A program made the translations under genes and the position numbers. The notes beneath the pieces were generated by a model. It saw only the letters and a list, made by a program, of their open reading frames with translations, did not search any database and was not told the DNA's origin. Below are positions 1 to 5,071 of a stretch of DNA of 5,071 bases, piece after piece. Within the stretch, counting starts at the first letter, position 1; the number at the start of each line of letters is the position of its first letter. Source of the stretch: Desulfatitalea sp. (lineage in GTDB: Bacteria; Desulfobacterota; Desulfobacteria; Desulfobacterales; Desulfosarcinaceae); contig JAGTVD010000595.1 in the NCBI GenBank assembly GCA_018224505.1, positions 1 to 5,071 on the forward strand, given 5' to 3'.

Positions 1-287
1 CCGCTGGCCTGGATCTCTTGCAGGATGTGGCGGTCCACCTGCTGGGCGAAATGGGGGGCCACGTGGTCGGTCTGCAGCACGGTGAACTGGTCGGGGTGGG
101 CGCTCAGATGGTGAATGACCTTGCCGACGATATGCCCCAGGCGCGGGTCCTTTTTGAACTTGTTGAGTTCCATCAGCACATGGAACGGCACGAAAACGTG
201 GTTTTCATCGCCGTTGCGCAGCTTGAAAAGGGCATTGGGGTCATCGAGCAGGACGTTTGTATCGAGAATGTAGGCTTTGCTTGCCAT
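1..287 (-). CDS. PhoH-family protein, N-terminal PIN domain (partial, runs off left edge)
   Basis: The first 95 codons of a minus-strand gene start at ATG 287-285; the rest lies left of the window. The protein opens MASKAYILDTNVLLDDPNAL, the hallmark start of the PIN domain fused to PhoH-type ATPases (YlaK-like). The PIN acidic residues D9 (in LDTN) and E40 (in MELNKFK) are visible; the later acidic residues and the P-loop ATPase domain, expected near residue 240 of a roughly 450-residue family protein, are off-window. Family members are cytoplasmic and are thought to couple a PIN ribonuclease to an RNA helicase-like ATPase; the exact role in this organism is unknown. An AGGAG Shine-Dalgarno (plus 292-296) sits 4 bases before the ATG and supports this start. 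A stand-alone PIN toxin is less likely because of the PhoH-type LLDDPNALF wording. No convincing promoter was found upstream. Confidence 0.88.
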   Translation of the reverse strand, partial: MASKAYILDTNVLLDDPNALFKLRNGDENHVFVPFHVLMELNKFKKDPRLGHIVGKVIHHLSAHPDQFTVLQTDHVAPHFAQQVDRHILQEIQAS

Positions 288-585
288 GGCGCTCCTGTTG
301 TGCGTCCGGGGGGTTGGGCAATGGGTAGGCTTTAGAATTGGCTGTGCGTGTTTAGCAATGATGAGGATTCTGCAAGATTTGTGTGAGTACGTTGGGAAGA
401 TAGGCCCATATGACATGTCCAATTGTATGAGCGGCGTTAATGCGGATCCCAAGAGTCCTGGCGTGCTGAAAAAACCACGGGGCCGTTGACTGATAACGAA
501 ACACCGGCCGGCAAACGAAAATCTTACCAAATGCTAATCCGCAGCAAACAAGGCTGCTCTAAATTGGGCATTATGAAGGGAACGG
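288..585. other. Intergenic region between divergent genes, no gene seen
   Basis: About 300 bases separate the divergently transcribed PhoH-family gene and zinc-ribbon gene. The stretch is more AT-rich than the coding DNA around it. Short open frames here (for example plus 277-489) have no ribosome binding site and no recognisable protein signature. A TTGACT hexamer at 486-491 resembles a -35 element but no -10 follows at 16-18 bases, so I do not call a promoter. No tRNA-like fold, terminator or long repeat was recognised. Confidence 0.6.
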
Positions 586-855
586 GTGTGTATGGACGGA
601 ACTATTCGATGCCCACGTTGCGGTGCAGACGCGGTTTACGCATACGGCCGGATCAAGAGCGGCAAGCAGCGATACTTGTGCCTGATCTGCAACCGGCAGT
701 TTGTGCCGGGGAAAAAGTACCCGTTGGCGGATCAGCGCCCCCGATGCCCCATTTGCAATGGCAGGATGCACATATATCGGCGTGACAGCGGTGTTATCCG
801 GTTTCGTTGCGCCGGATATCCCGAATGCCACGGATACTGCAAAACGGAGGTTTGA
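586..855 (+). CDS. Small dual zinc-finger protein: IS1-type zinc ribbon plus topoisomerase-type C4 finger
   Basis: An 89-residue protein with two zinc-binding modules. Residues 8-40 form a zinc ribbon, C9-x2-C12 with C32-x2-C35, around the wording YGRIKSGKQRYLCLICNRQF; this matches the N-terminal ribbon of IS1/IS1595-type transposases (InsA-like). Residues 53-85 form a second module, C54-x2-C57 with C75-x5-C81, including FRCAGYPECHGY, like the C4 zinc finger at the C-terminus of bacterial topoisomerase I. There is no InsA helix-turn-helix and no DDE catalytic domain, so this is not an active transposase; a small DNA- or RNA-binding protein is the likeliest role. Start choice: GTG 586 lies 5 bases after AAGGG (576-580); the in-frame ATG at 592 is an equally possible start, 11 bases after it. 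It ends at TGA 853-855, convergent with the large minus-strand gene. Pipelines may label it transposase; I see no terminal inverted repeats around it. Confidence 0.78.
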   Translation: MCMDGTIRCPRCGADAVYAYGRIKSGKQRYLCLICNRQFVPGKKYPLADQRPRCPICNGRMHIYRRDSGVIRFRCAGYPECHGYCKTEV

Positions 856-875
856 TTGTTATGGGCTGCTGGACA

Positions 876-3785
876 TCATTTGGATCCGAATTCCATTCGC
901 ATCCCGCCAAGCATGGCACGAACGTTGGCCCAAACCACCCGCAGTCCCAACTGCAGCGGCATTTGCGGCTGATGAGCGACCGCTTCGGAGGCGGACACCA
1001 GATGCGGGATGGGGGGTTGCTCGGCCATCGCTTGCCGCCGGTCGGACACGGTGTCCGATTCGGTAGCGTTTCGTTTTGACGGGGGTACCGGCGTGCGCAG
1101 CGATATCACCAGCGGCGGCCGGGCATAGGCCAGCAGGTCGCGTTGCACCTCTTCGGGCATCCGGTCGCCGTCGAAAAAGGCGAGCATGAGGCCGAAGTGC
1201 TGCGCGACGCCGTTGTAGGTGGGTGCGGCGCTGGCAAACTGTTCTCCGGCCCGCAGGGTCACTTCGAACCCGTGACCGTTGCCCGTGGTGGGCGGCTGGT
1301 ACTGGCGGCCCTGGTAGGTGCCGAAGGGGTTGGCCCGCACGCGGAAGGTGTCGTTGGCTGTATCGTATCGCAACCGCAGGGGGGCAAAGGCGAAATTTGC
1401 CTGGCGGCTGGTGTCCATGGCGATGGCCATGCCCTGGTTGCCGGCCACGACGCCCACATAGGCGGCTGTGATGTGGTTGTTGACGTTGTCCAGGTTCAGG
1501 TTTTGCGGGTGGTGGCGGAAGTAATCCAACAGGTAATCGCCGGCCACTCCCAGGAAGTTGTATTTGAGCACCCGCACGGGCGCCGCCGGCGTGGTTTGGG
1601 GGGTAAAAAGGATTTCCGCCGGCGCCGCCGCTTCCCACAGCAGGTCTGCGCGGCGGGCCAAACCGGGAACGTCGGGTTTGATCCAATCCGCCGCTTCGGT
1701 GGTGGGATAGAGCAGCCGGCCGTCCAGCAGCAGGTAGGGCAGCCCATCCGTTACGGTGAAACGGTAATCGAGCCAACCGTCGCAGATGCCTCCGTTGCGC
1801 GGGGCTGGCAAGGGACCGCTGATGCGCATGCTGGCCGAACGGCCGTCAGCGGCGGTATGCCCCACCACTTCCAGGTCCGACGCCATCAGCCGTTGGCCGT
1901 CATATTCCAGGTACGGCATGAGACTGCCGGGTTCGACCTGCCGCCGGCCATCGAGGTAAATGCCCTCCAGAGCGCCTTGGGGGTCGAACCGCACTTCCAG
2001 GCGCTGGTTGACCAGGCGGGCTGCCTCTGCCATTGCGCCTCCGCCTCGGGCGGAGGGTGAGCGATCGCTTGCACGATCGGTCATGCCGAACAGATGGTAG
2101 ACGCCATCGCCCAGTCCGTGCGGCCCTGGAATATATAAGGTGACCTGGGAACGGTCGGCATCATCGGGGAAATCTCCGAGGCGGATCGCCTCCGTCATCG
2201 CACCGTCGGGACCCACCAGGTAATAGCCGCCATGCCGCCTTGCGGAGGCGCCCGGCGGCGTAACGGTGATGAAACGGTGGGGGGCGCCGGAAGAAGCCGG
2301 ATCGGCTGACAGCACGGCAATGGTATCGAGCCATTCCAGCGAAGCCAGGCGTGCATCGGCCGTCCTTGGCGCTGCCGGCTGGCCCATTTGACGCACCAGG
2401 GCCGTTGCGAGCTGCCGGGAAATGGCGTCCGAATGGCGGTCCAGTGCGTCCATCAACTGGTCCGCTGTTGACTGGCGCTGGGGCGCCAGAAAAGGTGTGG
2501 CCATGCCGAAATGGGTGGTGGACAGCGCCCGCATCCGTTCAAGGCGGGACAAGCCGATGCGCGCATCGATGGCGGATCGCGCCTGGGCATCTTTCAGAAG
2601 GGGTAGGGCATTGCCGGCGGCGGCGGACACCCGGCGATGGCGTTCGATGAGAGTCCAATAGCGGGTGGCGTCCCACTTCTCGGACCATGAGCTGTATCCG
2701 TTGAAGCTCCCGTCGGCCGTGTCCTGGCCGAAATGGACGGTGCCCACGGGCGGCCGGTCGTGCAGGTATTCACCCAGGGTGGTAAAGCGCACATGCGGCA
2801 GATCGCTCACCTCGCGGATCAGGCCTTCGATGCCCCCGGTATTGGGCAGCCAGCGCAGTGCCCGTGGCAGATCGATACCGTCCCATAGTTCCGAATCGGC
2901 ATCGTAATTGATGAAAATCAATGCATCGTGCGCCAGCTCGCCGCTGGTTTGCTGCCGGCGCAGCCGGCTCACCCAATGGCGCAAGCTGATGTGCTCCACC
3001 AGGTCGCCGATGTGATAGGTGGGCACCACCACCATCTCCTCGCCGCTTTGGGGGTTGTGGTAGAGCAGGGGATTGTGGGCTTCCGCCGTCGTCAGCGGGC
3101 GGCTGAACACCCGGAAGGCGTCAAAGGGCGTGGCACTGTAATACAGAGCGGCTGCCTGGATGCCCAATTCACGGTAGATGGCGAAATTGCCCGGCGTGGT
3201 CATCATCTCCTGGGGCCGCACGATGGGTGTGTAGCTGCCAAAAAGGTCCGCCACGCCGCTTTGCCAGGGATTGGAAACGGCCCAGCGCATGGCATCCCGC
3301 AGCTCATCGGGGGTCATGGCCGACACCATGCCGTTGTTGAAGGACATCAGGATCACCTCATCGCCCTGGTCACGGACCCGGCGCCGGATATCGGTGATGA
3401 TGTCCGGCGCATGGCGCGGCAGCAGCTCCTGCAGGGAAAAGAGGTTGTCAAAATCCCACACCCCCTTGACCGGGATGCCTTCCGCGTTGAGGCGGTCCAG
3501 GGTGGCGATGATGTGGCGGATGACGCGGATATCCTGACCAAAACCGGCTTGATCGTTGGTGTCGTTGCGAAAGGAGTGGTACAGGTTCACATGGAACCCG
3601 AAAGCGATGTAAATCGCGTGTGCCGAATGGGGCGTCCGGTTCAGATAGGCATGGGCCACCGCCACCAGCAGGATCAATCCGGCCGCGGCGGCAATACATC
3701 CCGCGGCGACTTTGCGCCAAACCGTTGCACCCGCCATCCCCATACCACACCCCATTACCGACGCAGCCGATTCCGGCGCGCTCAT
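876..3785 (-). CDS. Large membrane-anchored/exported glycoside hydrolase-like protein (GH38/GH57/deacetylase barrel superfamily)
   Basis: A 969-residue protein (numbers below count from the TTG just before the ATG). A hydrophobic stretch at residues 27-45 after W24-R25-K26 is a signal anchor or signal peptide, with VAHA-Y near 44-48 as a possible cleavage point, so the body is outside the cytoplasmic membrane. Residues 58-345 read like the seven-stranded barrel shared by GH38, GH57 and polysaccharide deacetylases: IYIAFGFHVNLYHS (H66, H71), GVWDFDNLF (D112, D114), INYDADSELW (D296, D298, E300), TTLGEYL. A helical middle follows with STTHFGMATPFLAP (H426). Residues 505-900 are rich in predicted beta strand, as in the C-terminal part of GH38-type enzymes. 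The last 65 or so residues look low-complexity and unconserved. Substrate and catalytic residues cannot be fixed by eye. ATG 3785 is chosen over TTG 3788; it lacks a clear Shine-Dalgarno, and ATGs at 3755, 3743 and 3737 would also keep the membrane segment. It converges on the zinc-ribbon gene with a 20-base gap and no visible terminator. Confidence 0.8.
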   Translation of the reverse strand: MSAPESAASVMGCGMGMAGATVWRKVAAGCIAAAAGLILLVAVAHAYLNRTPHSAHAIYIAFGFHVNLYHSFRNDTNDQAGFGQDIRVIRHIIATLDRLNAEGIPVKGVWDFDNLFSLQELLPRHAPDIITDIRRRVRDQGDEVILMSFNNGMVSAMTPDELRDAMRWAVSNPWQSGVADLFGSYTPIVRPQEMMTTPGNFAIYRELGIQAAALYYSATPFDAFRVFSRPLTTAEAHNPLLYHNPQSGEEMVVVPTYHIGDLVEHISLRHWVSRLRRQQTSGELAHDALIFINYDADSELWDGIDLPRALRWLPNTGGIEGLIREVSDLPHVRFTTLGEYLHDRPPVGTVHFGQDTADGSFNGYSSWSEKWDATRYWTLIERHRRVSAAAGNALPLLKDAQARSAIDARIGLSRLERMRALSTTHFGMATPFLAPQRQSTADQLMDALDRHSDAISRQLATALVRQMGQPAAPRTADARLASLEWLDTIAVLSADPASSGAPHRFITVTPPGASARRHGGYYLVGPDGAMTEAIRLGDFPDDADRSQVTLYIPGPHGLGDGVYHLFGMTDRASDRSPSARGGGAMAEAARLVNQRLEVRFDPQGALEGIYLDGRRQVEPGSLMPYLEYDGQRLMASDLEVVGHTAADGRSASMRISGPLPAPRNGGICDGWLDYRFTVTDGLPYLLLDGRLLYPTTEAADWIKPDVPGLARRADLLWEAAAPAEILFTPQTTPAAPVRVLKYNFLGVAGDYLLDYFRHHPQNLNLDNVNNHITAAYVGVVAGNQGMAIAMDTSRQANFAFAPLRLRYDTANDTFRVRANPFGTYQGRQYQPPTTGNGHGFEVTLRAGEQFASAAPTYNGVAQHFGLMLAFFDGDRMPEEVQRDLLAYARPPLVISLRTPVPPSKRNATESDTVSDRRQAMAEQPPIPHLVSASEAVAHQPQMPLQLGLRVVWANVRAMLGGMRMEFGSK

Positions 3786-3802
3786 CAAAATTGAACCATT
3801 TG

Positions 3803-3819
3803 CTAACAGAAATCTAACA
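3803..3819 (+). promoter_or_regulatory. Spaced direct repeat CTAACA-N5-CTAACA, candidate operator
   Basis: Two exact CTAACA hexamers on the plus strand start at 3803 and 3814, an 11-bp period (one helical turn). The site lies 18 bases upstream of the large glycosidase-like gene and overlaps its candidate -10. The same spaced motif recurs, in the opposite orientation, at 4370-4386. Direct repeats of about 6 bp at 11-bp spacing are typical binding sites of OmpR/PhoB-type response regulators; B. subtilis PhoP uses TTAACA-type repeats. Overlap with the -10 would suggest repression here, which is inference. Confidence 0.45.
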
Positions 3820-3839
3820 CACGCAGGGGGCGGTCACAA
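3811..3839 (-). promoter_or_regulatory. Candidate sigma-70 promoter for the glycoside hydrolase-like gene
   Basis: Read on the minus strand: -35 TTGTGA (plus 3834-3839), a 17-base spacer, and -10 TAGATT (plus 3811-3816), preceded by TGT, an extended -10. Each hexamer matches consensus at four of six positions. Transcription would begin near 3803-3805, giving a leader of only about 20 bases before ATG 3785. Confidence 0.4.
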
Positions 3840-3945
3840 CGGAGGGCGGGCGTGTTTGATCATTACCAAACCTACCGTGGCGCCTGGTACGGATATGGGA
3901 TGGGTTGGCGGCGGCTGTTTTCGCGGAGCTGTTTTTGCCGGCCCT

Positions 3946-3962
3946 TTGCCCGATCGGGGCAA
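3946..3962 (-). terminator. Short hairpin just after the 89-aa gene, weak terminator candidate
   Basis: TTGCCC (3946-3951) and GGGCAA (3957-3962) form a 6-bp stem with a 5-base loop, 10 bases downstream of the stop of the minus-strand gene ending at 3973. In the direction of transcription no T-run follows, so it is not a standard Rho-independent terminator. It may only protect the transcript end or be chance. Confidence 0.2.
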
Positions 3963-3972
3963 TGATGAGCGA

Positions 3973-4242
3973 TTAACGCGCGCTGCGTTCCAACTCGAAC
4001 GCCTTCAGGTCAAGGGGCAGGATGGCGCTGGTGCGCACACCGTAGCGCATATAAAGGATGAAATCCTTGAGGGTGCCGACATAGTCCCGGATCGGCTCGC
4101 ATCCGCCGCCGCGGCAAGCCTCCTGGTAGAGGCGACGTTCACAGCGGGTGGCCTCTTGGTCGGTGATGTGGATAATGTCATGGTAGGAGTGGCCCTTAAC
4201 TTTTTCGATGAACGTTTCAATACGGTATGATGACGGTGACAT
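3973..4242 (-). CDS. Conserved-looking 89-aa hypothetical protein with three cysteines
   Basis: I do not recognise the family. The protein starts MSPSSYRIETFIEKVKGHSY and ends in a basic tail. It is soluble, with no signal peptide or clear membrane segment. C34, C43 and C48 lie in RCERRLYQEACRGGGCEP and could bind a metal or form a disulfide, but the spacing (x8, x4) is not a zinc motif I can name; H18, H21 and H25 lie upstream. Coding status is well supported: ATG 4242-4240 is preceded by AAGGGG (plus 4250-4255) at 7 bases, it ends in TAA, and the amino-acid composition is protein-like. It lies 187 bases upstream of the large glycosidase-like gene on the same strand and is divergent from the PHP gene. 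It has its own candidate promoter with the CTAACA repeats, so it may be co-regulated with the gene downstream rather than sharing its transcript. Confidence 0.75.
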   Translation of the reverse strand: MSPSSYRIETFIEKVKGHSYHDIIHITDQEATRCERRLYQEACRGGGCEPIRDYVGTLKDFILYMRYGVRTSAILPLDLKAFELERSAR

Positions 4243-4259
4243 AGCAAATCCCCTTGTGT

Positions 4260-4283
4260 GCGCAGCGGATATCCGTGCAGCGC
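4260..4283 (-). other. Imperfect palindrome in the leader of the 89-aa gene
   Basis: The 10-bp palindrome CGGATATCCG (4266-4275) is flanked at uneven distance by GCGC on both sides (4260-4263 and 4280-4283), so the leader RNA can form a bulged hairpin ending 4 bases upstream of the AAGGGG ribosome binding site. It could affect translation or be a binding site; no known riboswitch or operator class is recognised. Confidence 0.25.
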
Positions 4284-4353
4284 CCGGATGATGGTGAGAT
4301 TTATTAACGCATCGATATAATACACAATGCCATCCAATCTCTCTTGGAAGGGG

Positions 4354-4387
4354 ATCATACCAGCCAATTGTTAGGAAATTGTTAGGA
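4354..4387 (-). promoter_or_regulatory. Candidate activator-dependent promoter of the 89-aa gene
   Basis: On the minus strand two CTAACA hexamers are followed after 9 bases by TATGAT (plus 4354-4359), a five-of-six match to the -10 consensus. The position that should hold a -35 has only ACAATT, a poor match, so the repeat pair takes its place. This layout is the one known for PhoB/OmpR-type activated promoters, where the regulator binds just upstream of the -10. Transcription would start near 4347, leaving a leader of about 105 bases. The regulator itself is not in the window. Confidence 0.45.
4366..4387. repeat. Perfect 11-bp tandem repeat (two copies of AATTGTTAGGA)
   Basis: AATTGTTAGGA at 4366-4376 is followed at once by an identical copy at 4377-4387. 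The period is one helical turn. On the minus strand it reads as TCCTAACAATT twice and contains the CTAACA-N5-CTAACA motif also found at 3803-3819. It lies between the divergent 89-aa gene and PHP gene, so it could serve either. Confidence 0.85.
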
Positions 4388-4481
4388 TCGCCTTGGGCGG
4401 GGATTTCATCAAATTCTATCGCAATCCTAATCCGCAGCTCATCATTTCGGGGGTATAGCGTAGCTCATGAAAACAACCGCT

Positions 4482-4489
4482 AAAGGAGG
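4482..4489 (+). promoter_or_regulatory. Strong ribosome binding site of the PHP gene
   Basis: AAAGGAGG ends 7 bases before ATG 4497 and is close to a perfect Shine-Dalgarno sequence. It decides the start: an in-frame ATG at 4467 exists 30 bases upstream but has no such site at useful distance. Confidence 0.85.
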
Positions 4490-4496
4490 CAACGCT

Positions 4497-5071
4497 ATGC
4501 GCATCGACATTCATGTGCACTCGAAACACTCGAAACGGCCCAGCCAATGGATTTTGAAGAAGCTGGGGTGTCCCGAGAGTTTCACCGAACCGCTGCAGCT
4601 TTATCAAATCGCCAAAAGCCGGGGCATGAGTCATGTCACCATCACCGACCACAACAGCATCGACGGCGCATTGGAGATAGCCCATCTTCCCGGCACCTTT
4701 CTCAGCGAGGAGATCACCACCTATTTCCCCGACAACGGCTGCAAAATCCATGTCCTCGCCTTGAACATCACCGAGGCGCAGCACGGCGAGATCCAGAAAG
4801 TGCGCGAGAACATCTACGATCTGGTGCGCTACCTGCACGCAGAGAAGATCCTGTCCATCGCCGCTCACCCGTTGTTTGCCATCAACGGTCTGCTGACCGT
4901 GGCCCATTTCGAGCAAATGCTGCTGTTGTTCCAGCACCTGGAACTCAACGGCGCCCGCAGCCCCCGGGAGAATGCCTGCCTGCGCCAGGTGGTGGAGAAT
5001 CTGTCGGCCGACAGATTCTCCACCACCTGGCGCAGGCAGGCATTCTCCCGGGGGCTGCGGGCGCCGTTGAG
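4497..5071 (+). CDS. PHP-domain metal-dependent phosphoesterase, N-terminal part (cut by fold-back at window end)
   Basis: The start MRIDIHVHSKHSKRPSQWIL and later residues show the PHP (polymerase and histidinol phosphatase) fold. Metal-ligand candidates are H6 and H8 (HVH), D51-H52 (TITDHN), E71/E72 (FLSEEITTYF), H85 (KIHVLAL) and H124 (IAAHPLF); LELNGARS follows near 148-155. PHP proteins are usually cytoplasmic metal-dependent phosphoesterases; this wording, especially SKRPSQW and GCPESFTEP, recalls deltaproteobacterial proteins where a PHP domain precedes a glycosyltransferase, a recollection I cannot verify. The reading frame stays open to the right edge, but from about 5008 it reads the reverse complement of its own codons, so only about 170-173 residues are trustworthy. 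The strong AAAGGAGG site fixes the start. It is divergent from the 89-aa gene. Confidence 0.85.
   Translation, partial: MRIDIHVHSKHSKRPSQWILKKLGCPESFTEPLQLYQIAKSRGMSHVTITDHNSIDGALEIAHLPGTFLSEEITTYFPDNGCKIHVLALNITEAQHGEIQKVRENIYDLVRYLHAEKILSIAAHPLFAINGLLTVAHFEQMLLLFQHLELNGARSPRENACLRQVVENLSADRFSTTWRRQAFSRGLRAPL
4944..5071. repeat. Perfect 128-bp palindrome (2 x 64 bp, no spacer) at the window end
   Basis: Bases 5008-5071 are the exact reverse complement of 4944-5007. The centre is CTGTCGGCCGACAG at 5001-5014, and the repeat reaches the last base of the window. The left arm is normal PHP coding sequence in frame with everything before it; the right arm is the same sequence backwards and has no coding sense of its own. 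A natural inverted repeat of this size without spacer is unstable in bacteria, so a fold-back chimera or assembly end artefact is the best reading. Confidence 0.97.

Noticed and set aside
486..514. TTGACT as -35 of a promoter for the zinc-ribbon gene
   Set aside because: The sequence at the proper -10 distance is CGGCAA, which does not resemble TATAAT.
500..875. Complete insertion sequence around the transposase-like zinc ribbon
   Set aside because: No terminal inverted repeats, target-site duplication or DDE domain can be seen.
859..1776. Minus-strand open frame of 305 codons in another frame
   Set aside because: Pro/Arg/Ala/Gly-rich composition and full overlap with the better-supported gene; considered as evidence of a frameshift but the main frame is intact and protein-like throughout.
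1143..2060. Long plus-strand open frame of 305 codons
   Set aside because: It is antisense to the glycosidase-like gene, has no ribosome binding site or recognisable domain, and its Val/Gly/His/Gln-rich composition is typical of a shadow frame in GC-rich DNA.
2928..3794. Long plus-strand open frame of 288 codons
   Set aside because: Antisense shadow of the N-terminal half of the glycosidase-like gene, which has a membrane segment and barrel motifs in its own frame.
4316..4321. Perfect TATAAT on the plus strand as a promoter for the PHP gene
   Set aside because: No acceptable -35 at 16-18 bases upstream and a leader of about 170 bases; the region is AT-rich leader DNA of the opposite gene. 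Kept only as a weak possibility.
534..4438. Shared 12-mer CTAATCCGCAGC at 534-545 and 4427-4438, both upstream of plus-strand genes
   Set aside because: About one exact 12-mer repeat is expected by chance in 5 kb, and the distances to the two starts (41 and 59 bases) differ.
4416..4937. Minus-strand open frame of 173 codons
   Set aside because: Antisense to the PHP gene, which has a strong ribosome binding site and clear metal-binding motifs.
4944..5071. Large palindrome as a real cruciform, replication terminus or transposon end
   Set aside because: It is perfect, has no spacer, splits a normal coding sequence and stops exactly at the window edge, which fits a fold-back artefact better.

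Overview
The window is GC-rich bacterial chromosome-type DNA. Gene content and codon use fit a deltaproteobacterium (Desulfobacterota, Desulfosarcina/Desulfobacter-like). That assignment rests on remembered similarity of the PHP protein and the small zinc-ribbon protein to proteins of that group, not on a search. No rRNA, tRNA, CRISPR array, integrase or complete insertion sequence is visible.

Layout, left to right. (1) Bases 1-287, minus strand: the first 95 codons of a PhoH-family protein with an N-terminal PIN nuclease domain; the ATPase part lies outside the window. (2) Bases 288-585: intergenic, no gene seen. (3) Bases 586-855, plus strand: an 89-residue protein with an IS1-transposase-type zinc ribbon followed by a topoisomerase-type C4 zinc finger. 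(4) Bases 876-3785, minus strand: a very large (969 aa) membrane-anchored or exported protein resembling the GH38/GH57/polysaccharide-deacetylase barrel superfamily with a C-terminal beta-rich region. It converges on the zinc-ribbon gene with a 20-base gap. (5) Bases 3973-4242, minus strand: an unrecognised 89-residue protein with three cysteines. (6) Bases 4243-4496: a divergent regulatory region with an exact 11-bp tandem repeat. (7) Bases 4497 to the right edge, plus strand: the N-terminal part of a PHP-domain metal-dependent phosphoesterase, possibly the front of a longer PHP-glycosyltransferase protein.

Two points matter most. First, the last 128 bases are a perfect, spacer-less inverted repeat (2 x 64 bp) centred at 5007/5008, inside the PHP gene. 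The right arm is the left arm read backwards, so sequence past about 5014 is probably an assembly or chimera fold-back at a contig end, and the PHP reading frame there should not be trusted. Second, the spaced direct repeat CTAACA-N5-CTAACA (11-bp period) occurs twice, only in intergenic DNA: just upstream of the large glycosidase-like gene, and upstream of the 89-aa gene, where a TATGAT -10 element follows at a fitting distance. This looks like an operator for an OmpR/PhoB-type response regulator and would tie these genes together.

How the genes cooperate is uncertain. A membrane-anchored glycosidase-like protein near a PHP (possibly PHP-glycosyltransferase) protein suggests cell-envelope or polysaccharide metabolism, but no pathway can be proved from this window. 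I do not see clear evidence for a wholly new defence or mobile system.
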